Below are positions 7,446 to 16,830 of a stretch of DNA of 39,058 bases, piece by piece (the stretch's first letter is position 1; the number at the start of each line of letters is the position of its first letter). The notes beneath the pieces are model-generated. The model saw only the letters and a program-made list of their open reading frames with translations. It ran no database searches and was not told where the DNA came from. Both the position numbers and the translations under genes were made by a program. This DNA is from an uncultured Clostridia bacterium (GTDB taxonomy: Bacteria; Bacillota; Clostridia; TANB77; CAG-508), in assembly GCA_948735595.1 (NCBI GenBank), contig CAPXSA010000010.1, positions 1-39,058 of the forward strand, given 5' to 3'.

Positions 7446-10362
7446 GTATTACTCATCTTAGCAGGAATAACCATAACATACGTCATGGGAGATAATAGTA
7501 TATTTCAGCAAGCATTTGATGCCAAAACAAAAACAGAAATAGCAAAATTAAGAGAAAGAATAGAAGTAATTCAAGTAGATTGGTGGACAGATAAAAAAAT
7601 AGATCCAACAGTAACATTAGATAACTTTTGGGAAAGACTAATAGATGATAAAATAATTGGAAGTAAAGATGATATAGAAGGTCCAGAAAAAGAAGGAGAA
7701 AACGATGTATATCTCTTAGATACAACAGAAGGGTATATAGTAGAAGTAATTGTAACTCCAGACGGAAATGTGATAATAGGAGAAATCGTAAAAGGAGATA
7801 GCTTACCACCAAAAGTACAAAGTATAAAAGTAATCAATAAAACAAGTAATAGTATAGAAGTAGAAGTAACAGTATCAAGACTAGAAGAAGGAAAACTAAG
7901 TTATTACTACAAAAAAGAAAGCGAAACAGAATATCATGAGTTAGCAGATAAGATAAAGGTAACAGACCAAACAGCAATATATGCAGGATTAGAACAAAAT
8001 CAAATATATAACATCAAAGTAGTAGCAGAAAACAAAAAAGGAAAAGGCGAAAAAGTTATCAATGTACTAACAGGAGAACTAGAAACAGGAGTTATCAGTC
8101 AAAAAGGAGAAACCACTTGGACAAGTAACAAAGCAAGTATAGAGTTAGAAACAACGAATACTACTTTGACATTAAAGTATCAAGTTGGAGAAATAGATGA
8201 TGATAAATGGTTACCATACAATGGGCCAATAGGAAACTTAAATCATGATGATACAGTATATGCCGTATTAACAGATGGAACCAATTATGGAGAAGTAGCA
8301 ACAGTAGTCATAAGAGATGGAACAGCGCCAATTGTAACAGTAACCAAAGGAACAGTAACAACTAATAGTATAGGAGTAACAGTAGCAGCGATAGATAATG
8401 AGTGGGGAATGCCAACAAGTCCAAGTTATAGCTACTATATCAAGAAAAAGACAGATGCAAATTACCCAACAACAGCAGCTTATACAGGAACGCAAACAAG
8501 TTATACATTTACAGGATTAACACAAAATACAGATTATGATATAAAGGTGACAACAAAAGATAAGGCAGAAAATGAAGGAGAAGGCACCCTATTAAACATC
8601 AAAACAGGGACAGTAGGAGGAGCAAGCACAGATTTAGCAACAGGAAATATAACAGCAAGCAGTCCAACATGGAACAGTACAAGCCATACAGCAAGTGTAA
8701 CATTAAGTACAACAACAGGATTACAAATTCAATGGCAAAAGAATGGAATTAATGGAACATGGGAGACAGTACCAACAGGGCAAAATAGTGTAGTTATATC
8801 AAGTTTAAATCATGGAGATAATATCTATGCAAGGCTATGGGATGGAACAAATTCAGGAAGTGAAGCCTATGTAACAGTAAGGGACGGAGTAGTACCAACA
8901 AATGCAACAATAACACTAGGAGCGACAACAGCAAACACAGGAGCAAATGTAACAGCAACAGTAACACATAATGACGCACAGAGTGGACCAAAGATAGCAA
9001 GTTGTAAATGGGTATACAACACAACAAGTACAAAGATAGGAACAAATGCAAGCAGTTATACAGGAGGAACCTTTAGTTCAAATGGACAGACTATTAATTT
9101 AAATGCAAGCACACCGGGAACATACTATTTACATGTATTAACAACAGATAATGGCGGTAATGTATGGGAGACAGTATCAAGTGGGGTAACAGTAAAACAA
9201 TTAGCAACAGGAATAACAGTAAGCCCAACAACAGTGACAATGGCTAAGGGGGAAACAAAGCAATTAACAGCAACAGTAATACCTACAAACACAAGTAATA
9301 AAGGAGTAACATGGACAAGTAGCAATACAGGAATAGCAACAGTAAGTAATACGGGATTAGTGACAGCTATAGGAGCAGGAACAGTAACTATAACAGCCAC
9401 TACGGCGGACGGAAGTAATAAAAGTGCTACTTGCACTGTAACAGTAGAAGAAACTATGACGGATATAGTAAATCAGACACAGCCAAGTAATAAAACCATG
9501 GAAGATGCAAATGGAAATAAAATAGTCATTCCGGGTGGATTCAAAGTAGTACCAAATGGAACAGGAGATGTCACATATACTTATAATGGAGATGGAATAC
9601 CAACAGTACAAGATGGAATTGTAATAGAAGATGGAGAAGGAAACCAATTTGTATGGATACCAGTAGGAGATATCAAGAATAAAGATGGAACAATAACTAC
9701 TATAACATTAGGAAGATATACATTTAATACAAGTAATGGAACTCCAACATTACAGCAAAATGCAATTAATTATTCAAGCGTAGTCACAATAGACGGTTAT
9801 TTTCAAGAAAAAATAAGTAATGATGGAAATACCGCAGCTAAAAACTTAGGGACATTTGTAAGTAAAACAAATAGTAATGGAGGATACTATTTAGGAAGAT
9901 ATGAAGCAAGTAAAGGTTCTGATGGAAAAGTAGATTCTCAAGCAAATAAAGAGCCATGGGATATAATTAGTCAACCAAATGCAGCAACGGTAGCAAGAGA
10001 AATGTATAGCAGTAATTATGTAGAAAGTGATTTAGTCAATAGTTATAGTTGGGATACAGCAATTGTATTTATACAAAATTATAGTGGAAATAATAAATAT
10101 GCAGTTCAATTTGCTACTAGTTCTATTTTTCTAAATACTGGAAAATCAGGAGATAAAGTATGTAATATTTATGATATGGCTTCAAATTGTTATGAGTGGA
10201 GCACAGAGCATTCAACTTTTAGTAATAATTTTCCTTGCGTTCATATAGGGGGATCTCATCACAGAACTGGAATATGTACAGCAAGCCGATATTATCAACA
10301 AAAGGAGGAAACCCGGTGGATATGGGGATTTATCTTTTCGACCAATTATTTACTTAAAATGA
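7437..10362 (+). pseudogene. Pilin-like multidomain surface protein, 5' end cut off by the mobile element and needing a +1 shift at CGG
   Basis: The fragment begins TIVVLLILAGITI, the membrane helix that normally follows a prepilin leader of the KKGITLIALVVT type; the leader and start codon are missing because the element inserted there. It continues with a short pseudopilin-like segment, FN3 domains at about 127-215 and 294-390, related beta-sandwich repeats, a Big_2 domain from about 590 (ITVSPTTVTMAKGETKQLTA) and a formylglycine-enzyme-like C-terminal domain with CNIYDMASNCYEWS. In the plain frame the end is aberrant and runs to 10400. Skipping the C of CGG at 10314 gives the family ending GGYGDLSFRPIIYLK and a stop at 10360-10362. 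Product without a leader would not be exported, so the gene is probably silent while the element is present. A GTG at 7443 opens the frame but has no RBS. Confidence 0.85.
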
Positions 10363-10438
10363 GAAATATAAGGATACGCAAAATTTTTCGTATAATTTGA
10401 AAATATATTAAAAAGAAATCTTTTATAATAACTATTTA

Positions 10439-10480
10439 ATATAAACTGTCAATGTATCAAAGTATATTGACAGTTTATAT
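10439..10480 (+). terminator. Strong hairpin terminator
   Basis: ATATAAACTGTCAAT (10439-10453) and ATTGACAGTTTATAT (10466-10480) form a perfect 15-bp stem followed by ATTTTG. It closes the pilin-like gene. Confidence 0.75.
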
Positions 10481-10513
10481 ATTTTGCCTTATTTTACTCA
10501 TTTAGAGAAACAA

Positions 10514-10542
10514 TTGTAAAAAGCAACTATATATGGTAAAAT
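10514..10542 (+). promoter_or_regulatory. uvrC promoter
   Basis: TTGTAA (10514-10519), a 17-base spacer and TAAAAT (10537-10542), 27 bases before the uvrC start. Confidence 0.55.
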
Positions 10543-10568
10543 AAAGAAAGTAAAAATCGGAGGAAGTT

Positions 10569-12356
10569 ATGTTTTGTATTGAAGAAGAACTAAAGAAATT
10601 GCCAAATAAACCCGGTGTATATATCATGAGAGACAAAGAGAATCATATTATTTATGTAGGTAAAGCAATTTCACTAAAAAACAGAGTAAGGCAATATTTC
10701 AGAAAGAATAATAAAACCAAAAGAATTGAAAATATGGTAGCTTTGGTAGACCATTTTGAATATATTGTAACAGACAATGAGTCAGAAGCCTTGATACTAG
10801 AATGTAACCTCATTAAAAAGAACATGCCAAAATTCAACGTACTCCTAAAAGATGACAAAACATACCCATATATAAAAGTAACAGTCAAAGAAGATTTTCC
10901 AAGAGTTTTTACTACCAGAAAAGTTTTAAACGATGGAGCCAGATATTTTGGACCATATGCAAATACTGGAGCAGCTAACGAAATGCTAGATTTTATCCGT
11001 ACGAGATATCTCATTAGGCAATGCAAAGTATTCAAAAGCAGAACAAGACCATGTTTAAATTATCAAATAAAAAAATGTAGTGCACCTTGTAGTGGTAAGA
11101 TTTCTAAAGAAGAATATAGAGAAGAAATCAACCAAATTATTGGATTATTAGAAGGAAAGACAACAAAAGTAGTCAAACAATTAGAAGAAGAGATACAAAA
11201 AGCAGCAGAAAAGCTAGAATTTGAAAAAGCAGCTAGTCTTAGAGACAAAAAGTTTGCCATACAACGTATTACAGAAGAAAGACAAAAAGTTTCTAATTTA
11301 TCTGAAAACAATATTGATGTAATTGGCCTTGCAAGAAGTCCTTTCCATATTTGCTTGGAGCTATTTTTAATTCGAAATAGCAAAATGGTAGAAAGACGCC
11401 ACTACTTTTTAGATGATTTACAAGACGAAACAGATAAAGAAATTATATCTAACTTTTTGAAACAGCATTATATGAATGAACTACTATTTCCAAATAAAAT
11501 TATGATAAAAGAAGAAATTGAAGATAAAGAGTTATTACAAGAATGGCTATGCCAAATGGCAGGAAGAAAAGTAGAAATTAAAACACCACAAAAAGGTGAA
11601 AAGTTAAAATTAGTGGAAATGGCTGAAAACAATGCACAAATTACTTTAGCCAATAAAGAAAAAGAGAAATATCAAGCCGTAAAAGAATTACAAGAGATTT
11701 TACATTTGAAAAAAGTACCAAGAAAAATTGAAGGATATGATATTTCTAACTTATCAGGTCAGTTTATTGTAGCCTCTATGTGTGTGATGCAAGACGGAGA
11801 AGTTAAGAAATATTTATCTCGTAACTTTAAGATAAAAACAGTATTGGGGCAAGATGATCCTAGATGTATGCATGAAGTAATTTTAAGGAGATTAAAGCAT
11901 TCCATTGGAAAAATAGACAAAGCTTTTGGAAGCTTGCCAGATGTCATTTTTGTAGATGGAGGAATTACACAAATTCATGCGGCAAAAGAGGCTGTAGCAG
12001 AACTAAAGTTAAAACTTCCAATTTACGGAATGGTAAAAGATGATAAACATTCTACAAGAGCACTCATTAATGAAAATAGGGAAGAAATACCATTGTCAGA
12101 AGAACTCATGAAACTGATTACCTATTTTCAAGATTGCATACATGATAAAGCAATTAGTTATCATAGGTCTTTAAGAGACAAAGAAATCACAAAGTCAGAC
12201 TTAGATAATATAGTTGGAATAGGTGAGGCTAAGAAAAATGCGTTACTTAAAAAATTTGGTAGTGTGGCAAAAATAAAAGAAGCAAGTATAGAAGAGATAG
12301 CAAAGATCTCAGGCATTACACTAGAATTGGCAGAAAAAATAAAAGAAAATTTATAA
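10569..12356 (+). CDS. uvrC: Excinuclease ABC subunit C (UvrC)
   Basis: UvrC makes the two incisions flanking a DNA lesion after UvrAB recognition in nucleotide excision repair. At 595 residues the length is normal. The order is an N-terminal GIY-YIG nuclease (PNKPGVYIMRDKENHIIYVG, about 13-32), the cysteine cluster CKVFKSRTRPCLNYQIKKCS, a UVR motif for UvrB binding (about 200-235), the RNase H-like 5' incision domain (EGYDISNLSG; FVDGG) and a C-terminal helix-hairpin-helix pair (IVGIGEAKKNALLKKFGS). The start ATG has CGGAGG at optimal distance. It has its own promoter and appears independent of the interrupted gene upstream. Confidence 0.98.
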   Translation: MFCIEEELKKLPNKPGVYIMRDKENHIIYVGKAISLKNRVRQYFRKNNKTKRIENMVALVDHFEYIVTDNESEALILECNLIKKNMPKFNVLLKDDKTYPYIKVTVKEDFPRVFTTRKVLNDGARYFGPYANTGAANEMLDFIRTRYLIRQCKVFKSRTRPCLNYQIKKCSAPCSGKISKEEYREEINQIIGLLEGKTTKVVKQLEEEIQKAAEKLEFEKAASLRDKKFAIQRITEERQKVSNLSENNIDVIGLARSPFHICLELFLIRNSKMVERRHYFLDDLQDETDKEIISNFLKQHYMNELLFPNKIMIKEEIEDKELLQEWLCQMAGRKVEIKTPQKGEKLKLVEMAENNAQITLANKEKEKYQAVKELQEILHLKKVPRKIEGYDISNLSGQFIVASMCVMQDGEVKKYLSRNFKIKTVLGQDDPRCMHEVILRRLKHSIGKIDKAFGSLPDVIFVDGGITQIHAAKEAVAELKLKLPIYGMVKDDKHSTRALINENREEIPLSEELMKLITYFQDCIHDKAISYHRSLRDKEITKSDLDNIVGIGEAKKNALLKKFGSVAKIKEASIEEIAKISGITLELAEKIKENL

Positions 12357-12422
12357 ATTTTGTTCATAAAATCCAAAACTCAAGCATATATTAATAGTAA
12401 GGAAATAGAAAGGGAGGATTTT

Positions 12423-12632
12423 ATGGAGTATACAAAAGATATGATTTTAGGGGTACGTTATGGAGAAATAAGGCGTACCATAAAAAACAAAAAAGAGAAA
12501 AGGACAAGCAGATTATGGGAAGGAATACAAAAGCACAAGGTACTAACAGCTACAATAATTTCTATGCTAGCATTTATTAGTATAGATATAGTTTTAGTAT
12601 CGAACTTTGTACGAATTCTTAGCTTAATATAA
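12423..12632 (+). CDS. Small single-pass membrane protein of unknown function (69 aa)
   Basis: The ATG at 12423 is preceded by GGGAGG and gives MEYTKDMILGVRYGEIRRTI. The open frame extends upstream to 12360 but without an RBS. A basic segment (about 25-40) is followed by one hydrophobic helix (VLTATIISMLAFISIDIVLV, about 44-63), so the N-terminus is probably cytoplasmic. It sits 66 bases after uvrC and 40 before the methyltransferase. I do not recognise the family. Confidence 0.7.
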   Translation: MEYTKDMILGVRYGEIRRTIKNKKEKRTSRLWEGIQKHKVLTATIISMLAFISIDIVLVSNFVRILSLI

Positions 12633-12672
12633 TAACTAAGTAAGGTATATTAGAAATTGAAGGGATGTAATA

Positions 12673-13536
12673 ATGGAAGTAGCAAAAAATTGGAAAGATT
12701 ATGAAATATTAGATATGGCAAATGGAGAAAAACTAGAAAGATGGGGAGACATTATTTTAGCAAGACCTGACCCACAAATTATTTGGACTAGCCCTTCTTT
12801 CCCAGATAAATGGAAAAAAGCATATGCAAGATATCAGAGGAGTAATACTGGTGGAGGTGCATGGAGTTATTCAAAAAAGGTTCCAGAAAGTTGGAAAGTA
12901 CATTACAAAGATTTAACTTTTCTAATTAAACCAATGGGCTTTAAACATACAGGATTATTTCCAGAGCAAGCTGTTAATTGGGACTGGATGATACAGAAAA
13001 TCCAAAAAGTTGAAAGGCCAATTCAAGTATTGAATTTATTTGCCTATACAGGGGGAGCCAGTGTAGCATGTAGTTATGCAGGTGCCTCTGTTTGCCATGT
13101 GGATAGTTCAAAAGGAATGGTAGCTTGGGCAAAAGAAAATATGGCTGCATCAGGGCTAGAGGATAGACCAGTGAGATATATTGTAGATGATGTAGTAAAG
13201 TTTGTAAATCGTGAAATTCGTAGAGGCCATACTTATGATGCTATCATTATGGATCCACCATCTTATGGAAGAGGAGCAAATGGTGAAGTATGGAAATTTG
13301 AAGAAAACTTACCCGAACTAATAGAACTATGTAGTAAGGTACTCTCAGATCAACCACTATTCTTTTTAATTAATTCCTATACAACAGGAATTTCAAGTAT
13401 GGTATTAGAAAATTTATTAAATTTAAGCATAGCTAAAAAACATAAAGGCAAAGTATCTCATGGAGAGATAGGGTTACCTATGACGGGTTCTAAACTCATA
13501 CTTCCTTGTGGAATTTATGGAAGGTGGGAGAGTTAA
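12673..13536 (+). CDS. Class I SAM-dependent methyltransferase, RlmI/RlmK-like
   Basis: Probable RNA-base methyltransferase. The Rossmann fold shows motif I LNLFAYTGGASVACSYAG (about 117-134), motif II HVDSSKGMVAWAKENM and the catalytic motif IMDPPSYGRG (about 192-201); the DPPSY form is typical of the 23S rRNA methyltransferases RlmI/RlmK and their relatives. It lacks the N-terminal PUA domain of RlmI, so the exact target is uncertain. The ATG has AGGGATG upstream. It is followed directly by a GGGGAC-type hairpin repeat and then a pseudouridine synthase, a second RNA-modification gene. Confidence 0.85.
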   Translation: MEVAKNWKDYEILDMANGEKLERWGDIILARPDPQIIWTSPSFPDKWKKAYARYQRSNTGGGAWSYSKKVPESWKVHYKDLTFLIKPMGFKHTGLFPEQAVNWDWMIQKIQKVERPIQVLNLFAYTGGASVACSYAGASVCHVDSSKGMVAWAKENMAASGLEDRPVRYIVDDVVKFVNREIRRGHTYDAIIMDPPSYGRGANGEVWKFEENLPELIELCSKVLSDQPLFFLINSYTTGISSMVLENLLNLSIAKKHKGKVSHGEIGLPMTGSKLILPCGIYGRWES

Positions 13537-13588
13537 TGTCGCACTTGGGGACGTTAGTTAAGTGCGACATGTGTCCCCTAGTGCGACA
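13537..13588. repeat. REP-like hairpin repeat, TGTCGCAC variant
   Basis: It begins on the base after the methyltransferase stop. TGTCGCACTT (13537-13546) pairs either with AAGTGCGACA (13560-13569) or, as a longer stem, with GTCCCCTAGTGCGACA (13573-13588). GGGGACGT lies inside. It is one of several intergenic hairpins in the window built on a GGGAC core with variable outer arms. Confidence 0.75.
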
Positions 13589-13605
13589 TTTTGAAGGGAG
13601 AAAAA

Positions 13606-14304
13606 ATGCAACAATTAAAAGTAGTATATGAAGATAACCATATAATAGTAGTAGAAAAGCCAGTTAACATTCCTTCGCAAGGGGACAAAACAGGAGACTT
13701 AGATTTATTAACCATGGTAAAACAGTATATTAAAGAAAAATATCAAAAGCCGGGGAATGTATATGTTGGTTTAGTACATCGTTTAGATAGACCAGTAGGT
13801 GGCGTTATGATATTTGCTAAAACTTCTAAAGCAGCAGGAAGATTAAGCAATCAAGTAAGAGAAAAGCAGTTTCAAAAGACTTATTTAGCAATAGTGAATG
13901 GTAAGATGGAACAACAACGAGGAACATTAGAAGACTATCTTTTGAAAGATGAGAGAAATAATAAAAGTAAGGTAGTAAAAGAAGGAGCGAAGAATAGCAA
14001 ATTAGCGATTTTGGATTATGAAGTATTAAAGTATGACCAAGAGTTAGATTTATCTGTTTTAAAGATACATCTTCATACCGGAAGGCATCATCAAATTAGG
14101 GTACAATTATCTTCTAGAAATCATAGCATTTATGGCGATCAAAAATATGGTGGAAGAGGGCATGGGAAACAATTAACTCTTTGGGCATATGAACTTAAAA
14201 TAAATCATCCAATTAGTAATCAGGAGATTACCTTTTATTCTGTACCAGAAAAAGTGGGGAGTTGGAAAATATTAGAGGATATTTCATCTGTAGAAAGCAT
14301 ATAG
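13606..14304 (+). CDS. RluA/RluD family pseudouridine synthase
   Basis: Isomerises uridine to pseudouridine in rRNA or tRNA. The catalytic motif HRLDRPVGGV (about residues 59-68) contains the essential Asp. GRHHQIRVQL and the C-terminal WAYELKINHP motif complete the RluA fold. It has no N-terminal S4 domain, so it is a short RluA-type enzyme of 232 residues. The start is the ATG at 13606 with AAGGGAG upstream, rather than the in-frame TTG at 13591. The RNA target cannot be told from sequence. Confidence 0.92.
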   Translation: MQQLKVVYEDNHIIVVEKPVNIPSQGDKTGDLDLLTMVKQYIKEKYQKPGNVYVGLVHRLDRPVGGVMIFAKTSKAAGRLSNQVREKQFQKTYLAIVNGKMEQQRGTLEDYLLKDERNNKSKVVKEGAKNSKLAILDYEVLKYDQELDLSVLKIHLHTGRHHQIRVQLSSRNHSIYGDQKYGGRGHGKQLTLWAYELKINHPISNQEITFYSVPEKVGSWKILEDISSVESI

Positions 14305-14324
14305 TTTAGAACTATGTGCTTTTT
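14295..14324 (+). terminator. Terminator overlapping the pseudouridine synthase stop
   Basis: AAGCATATAGTT (14295-14306) pairs with AACTATGTGCTT (14310-14321) with one G-U pair and a 3-base loop, followed by more Ts. Confidence 0.75.
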
Positions 14325-14501
14325 ACATAGCTTAAAACATATAGGTAAAAATAAATTAAATTTTATAAAAACAAGAAAATAGAATAAGAAGGAAAAAATA
14401 TTGTTTTATATATCATATTTCTAACATTTCTATCACAATGTCGAAAAAAGAGAGAAATTTAGTTTAAAATAATTAAGACATCAAGAGAGAGGAAAAAGGA
14501 A
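14325..14501 (+). promoter_or_regulatory. agrBD upstream region with an exact Spo0A-box heptamer
   Basis: TGTCGAA at 14439-14445 matches the Spo0A-binding core. A direct repeat ATTTCTA (14417-14423, 14426-14432) lies just upstream and could be an AgrA-type site. A TTTAAAAT stretch around 14463-14470 may be the -10, without a good -35, as expected for an activated promoter. Short motifs in AT-rich DNA also arise by chance. Confidence 0.35.
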
Positions 14502-15122
14502 ATGATAGATAAATTTTGTAACTGGATTACAGAAAAAATAAAAGGGAAAATGCCTGAAATAGACGAAGAAAAGGAACTAGTTATTAATTTTGGCGTAAGA
14601 ATATTATTTGGTGAAATGCCAAAGATTATAGCATTATTTATATTAGGGTTTTTATTACAAATTGGTTGGTATTCACTTCTTATGTACTTTTTGATAGCAC
14701 CCTATCGTACTTTTACAGGAGGGTTTCATTTAAAAACACATTGGGGATGTATGCTTACTAGTATAGTGTTATACTTAGTGCCAATTTTAATAGCAAAGTA
14801 TATTACGATACCACAGGAATATTTAGTCTATATCATGGCAGGAATCATTGGAATTTTTAGTAGTATTTTCATTTTTAAATATGCTCCAGCTGATACAGAA
14901 AATATACCGATTTTAAGTAAAAAAGAAAGAAAGTCAAAAAGAATAAAATCATATATTACATTAATAGTTTTACTAACAATTATTGTACTTGTACCTGATA
15001 AGATAATCAGTTATATGTTATTGTATGGAATATTCTTACAAAATTTAACCTTAACTCCAATAGCATATAAATTAACAAAAAATAAATACAGCTATGAAGT
15101 ATATACAGAAGAAACAGCCTAA
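14502..15122 (+). CDS. agrB: AgrB, peptide-processing membrane protease
   Basis: AgrB cleaves the AgrD propeptide and closes the thiolactone ring of the autoinducing peptide. The catalytic pair is visible as His76 and Cys83 in GGFHLKTHWGC, matching the family positions. At least four hydrophobic segments follow (about 41-66, 85-103, 108-124, 150-165), and the total of 206 residues is normal. The start has GAGAGGAAAAAGG upstream. agrD follows after 70 bases that contain a hairpin. Confidence 0.95.
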   Translation: MIDKFCNWITEKIKGKMPEIDEEKELVINFGVRILFGEMPKIIALFILGFLLQIGWYSLLMYFLIAPYRTFTGGFHLKTHWGCMLTSIVLYLVPILIAKYITIPQEYLVYIMAGIIGIFSSIFIFKYAPADTENIPILSKKERKSKRIKSYITLIVLLTIIVLVPDKIISYMLLYGIFLQNLTLTPIAYKLTKNKYSYEVYTEETA

Positions 15123-15128
15123 ATTTGG

Positions 15129-15159
15129 TAATATTGCATTAGCCGGCAATGCATTATTA
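15129..15159 (+). promoter_or_regulatory. Hairpin between agrB and agrD
   Basis: TAATATTGCATT (15129-15140) and AATGCATTATTA (15148-15159) pair with one T-T mismatch around AGCCGGC. Without a U tract it is unlikely to be a full terminator. It may be an RNA-processing or stabilising site that raises agrD over agrB. Confidence 0.5.
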
Positions 15160-15192
15160 TATAAAACTTATGAAAAGTAAGGAGGAATACAA

Positions 15193-15312
15193 ATGTTAAA
15201 ACTATTAGCTAAAGTAGCTGAAAAATATGCAAAGGCAAGCAACACAGCATGCTTTGTATTTGGTGTTGTACATCAACCAAAGATGCCTGCATCATTAATC
15301 AAAAAAGACTAA
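15193..15312 (+). CDS. agrD: AgrD, cyclic autoinducer peptide precursor (39 aa)
   Basis: Precursor of the secreted quorum-sensing signal. The ATG at 15193 has GGAGGAAT upstream and encodes an amphipathic N-terminus (MLKLLAKVAEKYAKASNT), the signal core ACFVFGVV with the ring-forming Cys20, and the conserved tail HQPKMPASLIKKD that AgrB recognises and removes. Compared with clostridial AgrDs, where Cys is followed by four residues before the HEP/HQP tail, there are six residues here (FVFGVV), so the ring may be larger or the cut may lie earlier. Confidence 0.9.
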   Translation: MLKLLAKVAEKYAKASNTACFVFGVVHQPKMPASLIKKD

Positions 15313-15427
15313 TAAAACAAATCTATTTTAAGAATAGTTCAAATAATTCGCACACAAAAAAATAAAAGATAAATCAAATTTAAAAAATGAAAAATATAAT
15401 ATTTCCTTAAAACATAAAAATTGACAA

Positions 15428-15462
15428 ATAAAAGTAGAGTTTGACACGCACTCTACTTTTAT
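15428..15462. terminator. Bidirectional terminator between agrBD and agrCA
   Basis: ATAAAAGTAGAGT (15428-15440) and ACTCTACTTTTAT (15450-15462) form a perfect 13-bp stem. T-rich tracts follow on both strands, and the hairpin lies between two converging units. Confidence 0.8.
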
Positions 15463-15474
15463 CTGCTATTTTTA

Positions 15475-16830
15475 TTAATAATAAATTTCTAATTGTTGTC
15501 TAAAATATTCAGCATCTTTTGTAGTAAATAAATTCAAATTGTTATTTCTCTTCAAAATTTGTCTAACTTCCCATAAACCAAGTCCACTATTTGTTTTCTT
15601 TGATTTAGTAGAATAGGACTTGTCAAAGATTCTTTCTGTATCAATTTCTTTATCTAAGTAAGTATTTTCAATTACTAGTAAATAGCGGTGTCTTGAATCT
15701 TCTTTACGAAAAGTAACATGAACAATTTTATCTTTACATTCGATAGAAGCTTCAATAGCATTATCCATTAAAATACCTAAAATTCTAGTAAACTCATAAA
15801 TTTTTAAATGATGTTCTAAATCGTTTAAATCCATGAAAATTCCCAAGTTAATTTGAATACCATTTTCGTCAGCACGATGATACTTAGAAGCCATAACATT
15901 GTAAATGGCAGGATTATTAATCACAGAAGGACTTAATGCAGTTAAGTTATTCGCACGATTACAATCTTGTAGTAGTTGGCGATAATATTTTTCAAGTCCG
16001 ACTAAATCTTTTCTATCAATATAACCTCCAAGACCTTGAACGATATTATGAAAATCATGTTTAAAACCTCTCATGTTATCATGCAATATAGTTAAAGTCT
16101 TGTTATATAATTGTGCTTCTTCTAAACTTTGTGAAGTAGTATTTAATTTGTCTGTACTTAATAAGCTATAGATACTAATAAAGAAGTATGCTGACAAACT
16201 TAAGATACTAGTAATGATAACAGCTGTTGGCATAGTATCGCTATAAAATATAATTAAATAAAATTGAGTACAAATTGAAATAAGTCCTAAAATAGTATTA
16301 CCAATAAATAAAACTTTATTTTTTCTAGTCATATTTTCTAAATTAATGTGAAATTTACAGTATCTAATAATTCTATATAGCAAATATATACATAGATAAA
16401 TACTTATAGTAAAAAGTATTCTGTAGCAAGGTGTTGACATTACTGATTCATAAGGAATGTTGAATGCGATAAGATAAAATCTTAACATAAACAATTCAAA
16501 TACACTAGAGATACCAAGTGAAATAAATGCAACTAATAAGGTTTTTAACCAACTAATTCTAAAAATAATTTTGGCTAAAAGAAGAATAGATACGATATTT
16601 AAGAAAACATTATATGGGTCAGAAATAAAATTTCTAGAAACATAAGCAATAATTCCTAGGGTGATAACATAAAGAAATCTATTCTTTTTAGTAGTCTTAA
16701 TGTTTAAAACAGCAGTAAATAATAACATATTTACTAATATATCTATAAAATAAAAAGGAAAGAATAAAATAACATTTAAAGTTTCATTAGGCGTTGTTAG
16801 TGCTGTCCAGATAGTTTGAAAGATTTCCAT
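15475..16830 (-). CDS. agrC: AgrC-like sensor histidine kinase (GHKL/HATPase_c_5)
   Basis: Membrane receptor kinase for the AgrD-derived peptide. The first 200 or so residues contain six or more hydrophobic helices. The phospho-acceptor region is GFKHDFHNIVQGLGGYID (HDF.N type). The ATP site shows the N box GILMDNAIEAS and the G box NSGLGLWEV. The start ATG has GGAGG 9 bases upstream and overlaps the end of the response regulator gene by 44 bases, which indicates translational coupling. It is encoded opposite to agrBD, unlike the single agrBDCA operon of Staphylococcus. Confidence 0.92.
   Translation of the reverse strand: MEIFQTIWTALTTPNETLNVILFFPFYFIDILVNMLLFTAVLNIKTTKKNRFLYVITLGIIAYVSRNFISDPYNVFLNIVSILLLAKIIFRISWLKTLLVAFISLGISSVFELFMLRFYLIAFNIPYESVMSTPCYRILFTISIYLCIYLLYRIIRYCKFHINLENMTRKNKVLFIGNTILGLISICTQFYLIIFYSDTMPTAVIITSILSLSAYFFISIYSLLSTDKLNTTSQSLEEAQLYNKTLTILHDNMRGFKHDFHNIVQGLGGYIDRKDLVGLEKYYRQLLQDCNRANNLTALSPSVINNPAIYNVMASKYHRADENGIQINLGIFMDLNDLEHHLKIYEFTRILGILMDNAIEASIECKDKIVHVTFRKEDSRHRYLLVIENTYLDKEIDTERIFDKSYSTKSKKTNSGLGLWEVRQILKRNNNLNLFTTKDAEYFRQQLEIYY

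Noticed and set aside
7483..9647. Several minus-strand open frames across the pilin-like gene
   Set aside because: Low-complexity antisense translations (Leu, Tyr, Cys rich) of repetitive Thr/Ser/Asn codons, without ribosome binding sites.
10363..10400. Zero-frame C-terminus of the pilin-like protein to 10400
   Set aside because: The sequence after CGG in this frame has no resemblance to the family, while the +1 frame gives its typical ending.
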